Assembly: GCA_016205045.1 (NCBI GenBank)
Contig: JACQJM010000260.1
Span: forward strand, 1-19,600
Length of the DNA: 19,600 nucleotides
Source: Elusimicrobiota bacterium
GTDB lineage: Bacteria > Elusimicrobiota > Elusimicrobia > JACQJN01
Direction: 5' to 3'
Shown here: positions 7,223-12,651 of the stretch, piece after piece
Layout: every line of letters starts with the position of its first letter
How positions within the stretch are numbered: the first letter of the stretch is position 1
Position numbers and translations under genes: made by a program
The notes under the pieces: model-generated
Told to the model about the DNA's origin: nothing
Databases searched by the model: none
What the model saw: only the letters and a program-made list of their open reading frames with translations

Positions 7223-8784
7223 CCCTCCCCCACCAGAGGAAGGGTTAATGTAAATGTCGTCCCTTGATTGAGCTGGGATTTGATCTGAAGATTTCCTTTG
7301 TGGGTTTCCAGAACTTTTTTGCAAAAGGGAAGTCCCAATCCCCAGCCCTCCACTTGACCGGTGAAGGAGGCCTCCACTTGATAAAATCTCTGGAAAATTT
7401 TTTTTTGTTCTTCGGGGGGAATACCAGGTCCATTGTCGGCCACCGACAGGGTAGCGACCGCGCCGTTCTTTTGCAGCAGAAGACTGACTGCTTTTTGAGG
7501 CTTGGGATTAAACTTGACAGCATTCTCAATGAGGTTGTGAAGAACTCCCTGGATCAAGTGGGGGTCTCCTGAAACGGCGCAGGATTTTGATTCCATCCCG
7601 AAAGCCACCGTGGTGCTGTGCTCCTCCAACCAGGGTTTCATGGAAGCCACCGTTTCTTGGGTCACCTGCCCCAGGTCAAAGTGAGATTTTTGAAGAGTGT
7701 CCGGGTTCAGCTCTTCCAGGGTGACAAAGTCCAGAAGCTTTTCCACTAGGTCGGCCAATTTATGCCCTTGTTTGTGGATGATATCGAGGGCCAGGGCATT
7801 TATTTCGGCGCCCTTGTGCCCCTTGTCTTCTAAGAGCATCTGAGAGTAGCCGGTAATAGAGGCGAGGGGAGTTTTTAGTTTGTGCGAAATAAGAGACAAA
7901 AAAGAACGGGTTAGTTTTTCTTCCTGTTTTTCGGCGGTCACGTCTCGAAAGATCCACAGCCATCCTTCCAGCGGAGATTCTTTCGAATTTCCCGTGCTTT
8001 GAAGGCGTATGGCGTTTCCTGCCAAGATCAGTTTTTTGGGTTTATCGCGGGTCAACTCGAAAGGGATGACCCGGTCTCGGCTCATCAAAATTTGAGCAAT
8101 AGGGGGAGAAACCTCCATATGTTTGAAGCCCTCTTGGAGACTGCGGAAAGAGTGAGTCTGCGGATCCAGATAGTCTCGGGCGGCTTCGTTGATCAGGAGT
8201 GTAAGACCCTCCGAATCCGTCAACACGGCCCCATCCCCCATTTGAGAGAACACCGCATGCAATTTTCTTTTCTCTTCCTTGAGGAAAGAAAATAACCGGG
8301 CGTTCTCAATGGCCACGGCTGCCTGAGAAGCGAAAGCCTCGAACGTTTTAAGGTCGTGGGAAGTAAAGGGCCCCTCTATGTGGTTGATGGCCTCTATCAC
8401 CCCCATCACGCGTCCTTTCAGGATCATGGGGGCCGCCAAAATGGAGCGCGTGACAAAGCCGGACTGCTCATCCATGGAAGGGCTCCAGCGAGAATCTTTG
8501 CGAACCTCGGGGATGATGAGAGGTTTTCCCTCTTGAGCCACACTGCCGGCGATCCCTTGACCCAGTTTGAGACGCACTTTGGAGGTTTCTTCTCCCAGGC
8601 CCAGGGCCACGTCAAAATAGAGTTCTTGTGTGGCCCCATCTAGGAGCAGCAAGGAAGCGCTCTCCGCTCCCACCACGCGAGAAGAAAGTTCCATGACCGT
8701 GGTCAACAATTCCGATAGTTCCAGCTTCGAGGAGAGCAGCCGCCCCACCTCCAAAAGCAGTTCTAAGTTAGATTCAGGAGGCAT
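7219..8784 (-). CDS. GAF-PAS sensor histidine kinase
   Basis: A 521-residue soluble hybrid-free histidine kinase. Order: GAF domain about residues 20-165, PAS-like domain about 175-285, HisKA with the phosphoacceptor H301 in SLISHKLKTPLASITGYSQ, then HATPase_c with N-box LHNLIENAVKFNP (about 415-427), G1 DNGPGIPPEE (about 450), F-box IFQRFYQV and G2 GWGLGLPFCKKV (about 480). No transmembrane segment is seen, so it is a cytoplasmic sensor whose ligand probably binds the GAF or PAS domain. No response regulator is adjacent. The start is uncertain: ATG at 8784 overlaps the upstream gene by 11 bases; 8802 and 8841 are alternatives that add residues unlike the GAF family. It ends in an ATGA overlap with tldD. 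Confidence 0.93.
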   Translation of the reverse strand: MPPESNLELLLEVGRLLSSKLELSELLTTVMELSSRVVGAESASLLLLDGATQELYFDVALGLGEETSKVRLKLGQGIAGSVAQEGKPLIIPEVRKDSRWSPSMDEQSGFVTRSILAAPMILKGRVMGVIEAINHIEGPFTSHDLKTFEAFASQAAVAIENARLFSFLKEEKRKLHAVFSQMGDGAVLTDSEGLTLLINEAARDYLDPQTHSFRSLQEGFKHMEVSPPIAQILMSRDRVIPFELTRDKPKKLILAGNAIRLQSTGNSKESPLEGWLWIFRDVTAEKQEEKLTRSFLSLISHKLKTPLASITGYSQMLLEDKGHKGAEINALALDIIHKQGHKLADLVEKLLDFVTLEELNPDTLQKSHFDLGQVTQETVASMKPWLEEHSTTVAFGMESKSCAVSGDPHLIQGVLHNLIENAVKFNPKPQKAVSLLLQKNGAVATLSVADNGPGIPPEEQKKIFQRFYQVEASFTGQVEGWGLGLPFCKKVLETHKGNLQIKSQLNQGTTFTLTLPLVGEG

Positions 8785-9604
8785 AGCGCAAGGTAAAGGC
8801 ATAGTAGTGGTTGAGACTAAATCCACTCCTCTTCCAGGCATTGTAGCTGAAGTTGAGATGCCATGTCTCTGAAAGCCTGAAATCCATCCCGGTCAAAAGA
8901 GAGTGGATCAGGTTGGAAACATTGTGAGCGCGGGTCGCGGAATAGCCCAGAAAAAAGTAATTTTGGGATTCTGGATCTGTGGCGCGAGCAAACTGGACTG
9001 AGCCTGTCCACTCCGGGAATTCCGTAAATGGCCGAACGGTTTGTAGCATGGCGACATCCATTTGATTGACGACGCTGGATGTTCGGCCCATTTTTTTAGG
9101 GGATTGGTCATAATAGAAGCCTGTTCCCGAGAGCAAGAACTGAAACTCTCGAAAAAAACTTTGAACCATCTGGAGCTCAAATATTGTTTCATTGAAATTT
9201 CCCTGGGAGTGGTGACGAATCGAAGAAAGGGAAGTGCCCAGTTGCATGGAACTCTCCTCCGTCTCTAGGGGAATCTGAAATAGAGTATAAAGGGTGCCTC
9301 CCTCTGCATGGCCAGGCGTGGTGGTTGTGGGAGGGTAGTAAAGCGGACGTATTCCGATCAGGGTGCGCGGAAAGTGCCGGTTCAGGCTGAGTTTGCCCGA
9401 GGGGATCCATCCCGAGAAGGTGCTGTTGGTGTAAAAAGAGGCGGAGGCCTCGGTGCTCCAAGCGGTAGAAATTTGCACGAAGTAGGTGGTGGAATTTAGT
9501 TTGGTCTTTGAGGAGCCGAAAACAAACTCATTTTGAAGCCACCAGGCTGCTTTCAGAGGGGTGGCGGCCACGAGGCAAACGAAAAGCAAAGCGATTTTTC
9601 TCAC
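8774..9604 (-). CDS. Probable outer-membrane beta-barrel protein, function unknown
   Basis: A 276-residue protein if read from the GTG at 9604. This start gives a clean signal peptide, VRKIALLFVCLVAATPLKA, then AWWLQNEFVFGSS. The mature part alternates polar and aromatic residues in short strands with Asn/Ser/Thr-rich turns (for example TTYFVQISTAWSTEASASFYTNS) and ends HYYAFTLRYAS, the pattern of a bacterial beta-barrel with no long hydrophobic helix. No specific family is recognised. The open frame continues upstream to 9829 but that part lies opposite the lipoprotein gene and does not look like an exported N-terminus. It overlaps the kinase start by 11 bases, so it is likely first in the minus-strand operon. 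The divergent promoter region to the lipoprotein gene is only 40 bases. Confidence 0.72.
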   Translation of the reverse strand: MRKIALLFVCLVAATPLKAAWWLQNEFVFGSSKTKLNSTTYFVQISTAWSTEASASFYTNSTFSGWIPSGKLSLNRHFPRTLIGIRPLYYPPTTTTPGHAEGGTLYTLFQIPLETEESSMQLGTSLSSIRHHSQGNFNETIFELQMVQSFFREFQFLLSGTGFYYDQSPKKMGRTSSVVNQMDVAMLQTVRPFTEFPEWTGSVQFARATDPESQNYFFLGYSATRAHNVSNLIHSLLTGMDFRLSETWHLNFSYNAWKRSGFSLNHYYAFTLRYAS

Positions 9605-9627
9605 TAAATTCCAGAGTACAAAATTTG

Positions 9628-9633
9628 TAGAAT
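9628..9633 (+). promoter_or_regulatory. Putative -10 box of the cytochrome lipoprotein gene
   Basis: TAGAAT ends 11 bases before the ATG at 9645, with GAGG (9634-9637) as a possible Shine-Dalgarno seven bases before the start. The leader would be very short. Confidence 0.35.
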
Positions 9634-9644
9634 GAGGACCACAC

Positions 9645-10466
9645 ATGAGATTTAGAGCACTCATTTTTGTTGCTGGGCTGGGAATAATCTTTTCGTTGAG
9701 CGGATGCTTGATTCGGGAAACCGCTCCTGTCAATGCGTCTCTTCTGATCACCACCACCCAAGAGGCTTCGGTTAAAAATATGTTTGTGACCGTGGCCGAG
9801 CTGGAATCTTCCGCAGGTGTTTCTCCCATTGATACAGATTGGCCCTTTGAAAAGGCTCATTATGAAGGAGTCCTTTTGAAGGATCTGGTCCGATGGATGA
9901 GGAAGACCGGAGAGGGTGATGCGCTGGTGGTGCACTGTCGAGATGGATTTCGGGCGGTGTTTCCTCTGGAGTTTATCCAGAAATACCCGGCAGGTCTTGT
10001 CACTAAAGTAAACGATAAAAGACCCCACCGCTGGAAGTCTTATAAAGGCAGGGAAATGGGATTCTACGTAGCGCTTCCCAGTAAATCCTTTCCGGAGCTC
10101 AATGATTCCCAGTACGGCAATTTTTGGCCTTGGCAAGTGCAAGGATTAGAGCTTGTGAAGCTGTCTTTGTTCTTGGGCCGAGCCGATCTTTCTTCAAATC
10201 CCCGGGCCACAGCCTCGATCCGAGAGGGCCAGAAAGCATTTGTCGCGCAGTGCATTCATTGCCATGAGGCATTGGGCCAGGGAGGAGATAAAGGGCCGGA
10301 CCTCTCCAAGGCGGTGGCCAACCACGCAGAGGATTCTTTTGTGAAATATGTCAAAAACCCAAAAGCCCTCTACCCCAACTCTCAAATGCCTGGTTTTGAG
10401 AGGGTGTTGTCGGATCAAAAACTCAAATCTATATTCACCTACCTCAACGCTCTGGCCAAGCCCTGA
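9645..10466 (+). CDS. Lipoprotein with C-terminal cytochrome c domain
   Basis: A 273-residue lipoprotein: signal peptide with lipobox LSGC and acylated C21. The C-terminal domain (about 190-273) is a small class I cytochrome c: haem-binding CIHCH at 203-207 and a probable distal Met ligand M248 in NSQMPGF, within the typical KGPDLS...NPKALYPNSQMPGF...LKSIFTYLNAL frame. Residues about 45-175 form a separate domain (FVTVAELE, YEGVLLKDLVRWM, VVHCRDGFRAVFPLEF, WPWQVQGLELVKL) that recalls the beta-rich molybdopterin-binding fold of sulfite-oxidase-like proteins, but I see no sure cofactor ligand; C98 is its only cysteine. Electron transfer at the periplasmic face is inferred. It stands alone in its direction with a gap of 80 bases to the next gene. 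Confidence 0.85.
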   Translation: MRFRALIFVAGLGIIFSLSGCLIRETAPVNASLLITTTQEASVKNMFVTVAELESSAGVSPIDTDWPFEKAHYEGVLLKDLVRWMRKTGEGDALVVHCRDGFRAVFPLEFIQKYPAGLVTKVNDKRPHRWKSYKGREMGFYVALPSKSFPELNDSQYGNFWPWQVQGLELVKLSLFLGRADLSSNPRATASIREGQKAFVAQCIHCHEALGQGGDKGPDLSKAVANHAEDSFVKYVKNPKALYPNSQMPGFERVLSDQKLKSIFTYLNALAKP

Positions 10467-10532
10467 TTTGATAGGCCTAATGGGAAATTATTTTTAGGTC
10501 CTAAGGCCCCCCGGTAATAGCCTTTGTTTTTA

Positions 10533-10538
10533 TACAAT
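10533..10538 (+). promoter_or_regulatory. Putative -10 box plus Shine-Dalgarno of the gene at 10547
   Basis: TACAAT ends eight bases before the ATG, and the eight-base gap is itself AGAGGAGT. If TACAAT is the real -10, transcription would start inside or next to the Shine-Dalgarno, so only one of the two signals may act. Confidence 0.4.
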
Positions 10539-10546
10539 AGAGGAGT

Positions 10547-11518
10547 ATGAAGGCGTTTTTCTTATTTTTGGGTGGGATGATGTTTGTGGGCGGCCCCTTG
10601 GGATATGGACAAGGCGTCTACAAATTACTGGATCAGGTTGCCTCTCATCCGGATTCCTCAGAAGCGGTTTTTGACGGAACCACTCCTCAAAACCAAGCCC
10701 CCGCGGTTCTGCTTCTTTCGAAAGAAAAGATTCCACCCCCGCGGCCCGTTTCGGCTGACATCCAAAATATGGGGCGAGGGCTCTATCGGTATTTCGGGAT
10801 TGTGGTCGATTGCGTGGACTTGGGCATGGATAAGACTTGTGGCCTGATCCCAACGATCGCTTCCCCTCTTCTTCCGGACACTCTAGAAAAAGCGCTGCGC
10901 ATGCGCCGGGGGAGCCGCTTTTCCTCTGTGCTCGTTCTCAAATTTGGCCAAAACGAACAGAAATTTTTGACCACACTCTTTAATGTTTCCCAGGTGCCTC
11001 TTTTTCCCCAGAAGAACCCTATGCTTCGAGAAGAAGACGGGGAAACTCAAAACCGGCTTTCTCCGGAATGGACGGAGTGGGCTCGGACTGAACAAAACAA
11101 CGTGGTGTGGGATAGCCTCCGACAGGCAATTTTTTATCGCTATGGGATAGACAGTTTTACTCAGGCATCCCAGAAGTATGTTCGAGATTATAAGCATGGA
11201 GACACTGTTTTTTGGGTCTTGGCTCCCTTGGTTGGAGCAGGGTCCCTTTATCTCAGCGGAATGCGAGGCAGTGCTCAATGGGGTGCGTTCTGGGCCGAGG
11301 CGCGCTTAAAATCCATACGGGCCACGTTGAAGGCTCGGAAAGAGGATCGTCCTTTAGATCGGGGACTTGTGTTGAGTGCGGGATACAGAAACTTCGCGCT
11401 TGTGACCGTCAGCAACTACGGGAAGGGTCCCGTCATGGACGCCGTGAGCCTCCGCTACACTTCCCACCTAGAACTCCTGGGTAAAACCTTATGGGCTCTT
11501 TTCCCTGCGGGCCATTAA
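10547..11518 (+). CDS. Exported protein of unknown function
   Basis: A 323-residue protein with a signal peptide (MKAFFLFLGGMMFVGGPLGYG, probable cleavage before QGVYK). I recognise no family. Visible features are a cysteine pair (VVDCVDLGMDKTCGLIP) near residues 86-97, a mostly polar central part, and a hydrophobic/Gly stretch DTVFWVLAPLVGAGSLYLSG near residues 223-242 that could be one membrane segment. The last 70 residues are basic, then alternate polar and hydrophobic residues (GLVLSAGYRNFALVTVSN), possibly beta strands. The start is supported by AGGAG and a -10 box. Its stop is two bases before a perfect 14-bp inverted repeat, the first of the palindrome cluster. Confidence 0.7.
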   Translation: MKAFFLFLGGMMFVGGPLGYGQGVYKLLDQVASHPDSSEAVFDGTTPQNQAPAVLLLSKEKIPPPRPVSADIQNMGRGLYRYFGIVVDCVDLGMDKTCGLIPTIASPLLPDTLEKALRMRRGSRFSSVLVLKFGQNEQKFLTTLFNVSQVPLFPQKNPMLREEDGETQNRLSPEWTEWARTEQNNVVWDSLRQAIFYRYGIDSFTQASQKYVRDYKHGDTVFWVLAPLVGAGSLYLSGMRGSAQWGAFWAEARLKSIRATLKARKEDRPLDRGLVLSAGYRNFALVTVSNYGKGPVMDAVSLRYTSHLELLGKTLWALFPAGH

Positions 11519-11520
11519 CC

Positions 11521-11549
11521 TGAATTCTTCAGTTGAACTGAAGAATTCA
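11521..11549. repeat. Palindrome 1: perfect 14-bp inverted repeat
   Basis: Arm TGAATTCTTCAGTT, one central G, then its exact reverse complement. It starts two bases after the stop codon at 11518. No T-run follows, so it is not a classical terminator. Confidence 0.85.
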
Positions 11550-11553
11550 CCCT

Positions 11554-11577
11554 CCCATCACTTGACCCAAGTGAGGG
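11554..11577. repeat. Palindrome 2: stem with TCACTTG arm
   Basis: TCACTTG-ACC-CAAGTGA is a perfect 7-bp stem with a 3-base loop. It extends by CCC/GGG beyond a single bulged A. Confidence 0.75.
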
Positions 11578-11588
11578 ACAAGTCCGGG

Positions 11589-11639
11589 CCTCACTTTGCC
11601 GCATAGCCAGCCCAAAGATGTTTAGCGGCCAAAGTGAGG
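11589..11639. repeat. Palindrome 3: CCTCACTTTG-CCGC inverted repeat
   Basis: The left arm CCTCACTTTGCCGC (11589-11602) pairs with GCGG-C-CAAAGTGAGG (11625-11639): 14 pairs with one bulged C and a 22-base loop. Confidence 0.85.
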
Positions 11640-11653
11640 GGTACCCCTCACTT
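11632..11653. repeat. 22-bp perfect palindrome joining palindromes 3 and 4
   Basis: Two 11-base arms (AAGTGAGGGGT and its exact reverse complement) with no spacer. It consists of the right arm of palindrome 3 and the left arm of palindrome 4, so two mutually exclusive folds are possible. Confidence 0.85.
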
Positions 11654-11694
11654 GCCAGACATCTGCTTCTGCGATGTCTATTCTGGCAAGTGAG
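11647..11694. repeat. Palindrome 4: CTCACTTGCCAG inverted repeat
   Basis: The outer 12-bp stem is CTCACTTGCCAG (11647-11658) with CTGGCAAGTGAG (11683-11694). The inner 5-bp stem is ACATC/GATGT, with a 5-base bulge on the right side. Confidence 0.85.
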
Positions 11695-11755
11695 AAATTC
11701 AGTTGCACTATTTTGTTCATGATTCTAGGACGATAAATGTAGTGCAACTGAATTT
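11695..11755. repeat. Palindrome 5: perfect 16-bp inverted repeat with 29-base loop
   Basis: AAATTCAGTTGCACTA (11695-11710) and its exact reverse complement (11740-11755). It abuts palindrome 4 with no gap. The core TTCAGTTG is shared with palindrome 1, so the outermost arms of the whole cluster could also pair. The region lies between converging genes, so a bidirectional terminator role is possible for this stem, which is followed by TT and then CGGGTTAATTTTTT. Confidence 0.85.
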
Positions 11756-11785
11756 TTCGGGTTAATTTTTTAAAGACGGAAGGCG

Positions 11786-12379
11786 TTATTTAAAAAAAGA
11801 TTTAATGGTTTCGTGGAGTTGGGTGGAGGAGATGGGTTTTTGAAGCAAGGCGCTGACCCCGGAAGCCTTAATCTCTTCGATGTCTTTGGAGCTTGTGGCC
11901 GCCGTGATGGCGAGAATTTTTGTGTGTTTCAGTTCCGGGTCGGAACGGATAAGTTTAACCACCTGTCGGCCGTCCATATCCTTTAGGAATATGTCCAGCA
12001 GAATGATGTTCGGCCTGAATGATCGAGTTAAAAATCCCGCCTCATAGCCCGAGTTGGTGGTTTTAAGTTCTAGTTCGGAGTCCTTTCCCAGAGCCCGCTG
12101 AAAAAAACGCAGCTGCATGGGGTTGTCTTCCACAATGAGGATCCGTATGGTTTGAGATTCCAGAACATTCAGCGAGATTTTGTTTTTCTTTAGAAATCCC
12201 TCCGCCTCTCCGCGGCTGATCCGGTAGTGCCCCCCCGGTGTTGTGGAGGCTTTTAACAAACCATGTTCAATGGCACGGAAGATCGTGGTGGGACTAACAT
12301 GACAAAACTTGGCGATCTGACCCGTGGTGTAGTACTGCTTCTTTATTGCAGGGATTGGGTTGATTGTAGCCAATGGCAT
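11786..12379 (-). CDS. Excisionase/MerR-type HTH fused to a response-regulator receiver domain
   Basis: A 197-residue regulator. Residues about 16-65 form a winged HTH of the excisionase/BldC/MerR type (YYTTGQIAKFCHVSPTTIFR, then TTPGGHYRISRGEAEGFLKK). Residues about 78-197 form a CheY-like receiver with the acidic pair E84/D85, phosphoacceptor D129 (NIILLDIFLKDMDG), T159 (AITAATS) and K181 (LLQKPIS). All receiver key residues are present, so phosphorylation by a histidine kinase is expected. The DNA-binding domain precedes the receiver, the reverse of the common OmpR/NarL order. The gene is monocistronic: convergent with the 10547 gene, divergent from the Ig-like gene. The start is supported by AGAAGG eight bases upstream of the ATG. 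Target genes are unknown. Confidence 0.9.
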   Translation of the reverse strand: MPLATINPIPAIKKQYYTTGQIAKFCHVSPTTIFRAIEHGLLKASTTPGGHYRISRGEAEGFLKKNKISLNVLESQTIRILIVEDNPMQLRFFQRALGKDSELELKTTNSGYEAGFLTRSFRPNIILLDIFLKDMDGRQVVKLIRSDPELKHTKILAITAATSSKDIEEIKASGVSALLQKPISSTQLHETIKSFFK

Positions 12380-12392
12380 GAAATTGCCTTCT

Positions 12393-12398
12393 ATAATA
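12393..12398 (-). promoter_or_regulatory. Putative -10 box of the HTH-receiver gene
   Basis: TATTAT on the minus strand is followed directly by the Shine-Dalgarno AGAAGG (12387-12392). A second TATCAT/TAGTAT-like sequence lies just upstream, so the exact box is uncertain. Confidence 0.35.
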
Positions 12399-12406
12399 CT
12401 ATGATA

Positions 12407-12505
12407 CTATTTTTTGAGCACACTCAAACGCTTCCCGCAGAACTTCCCCGAATCCCTCTCCGCAGAGCTTCGAGGACCAGCGGTCCCCCGGAGGGCTAGC
12501 GGCAT
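12407..12505 (-). CDS. Doubtful 32-residue ORF upstream of the HTH-receiver gene
   Basis: ATG at 12505 opens a 32-codon frame (begins MPLALRGTAGPRSSAERD, ends SVLKK-stop), with a consensus TATAAT (12514-12519) eight bases before the ATG. It could be a leaderless leader peptide. Alternatively the TATAAT serves the 5' end of the HTH-receiver mRNA and the ORF is chance. It has no recognised similarity. Confidence 0.2.
   Translation of the reverse strand: MPLALRGTAGPRSSAERDSGKFCGKRLSVLKK
12435..12471 (-). repeat. Two 12-bp direct repeats upstream of the HTH-receiver gene
   Basis: On the minus strand GAAGCTCTGCGG (12460-12471) and GAAGTTCTGCGG (12435-12446) differ by one base and are 25 bases apart. 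Excisionase- and BldC-type HTH proteins are known to bind direct repeats, so this is a candidate operator for autoregulation. That link is inference. Confidence 0.4.
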
Positions 12506-12651
12506 AAAAAGTCATTATATTTTCAGCATAATTTATATATACCCTATCTTCATTTTTACATCATGTAATCTTCATCTTAGTTGTCTATACTATTCTTGCA
12601 GTCCAGAGTTTTCTCCTATTAATTAAAAGTCGGTTTGCGGGGGGAAAAAAT

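Larger units (their letters stand above)
12380..12651. other. 272-base divergent intergenic region
   Basis: Half GC-rich (about 12430-12505, with the direct repeats and a small GGACC-AGC-GGTCC hairpin) and half strongly AT-rich (12506-12630). It must hold the promoters of both the HTH-receiver gene and the Ig-like gene. A TATACT at 12586-12591 is a possible -10 for the latter, which would then have a leader of about 55-60 bases. The start at 12652 is preceded by a G6 run (12639-12644) acting as a weak Shine-Dalgarno. Confidence 0.45.

Noticed and set aside
7219..8784. Kinase paired with the HTH-receiver protein as a two-component system
   Set aside because: They are 3 kb apart, on separate transcripts, with four other genes' boundaries or promoters between; no direct evidence of pairing.
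9605..9829. N-terminal extension of the beta-barrel protein
   Set aside because: It would bury the signal peptide 75 residues inside the protein and lies opposite the lipoprotein gene; GTG at 9604 gives a clean exported N-terminus.
11521..11755. CRISPR array or integron attC array
   Set aside because: Arms differ in sequence and length, spacing is irregular and repeats are inverted rather than direct; no cas or integrase gene is in the window.
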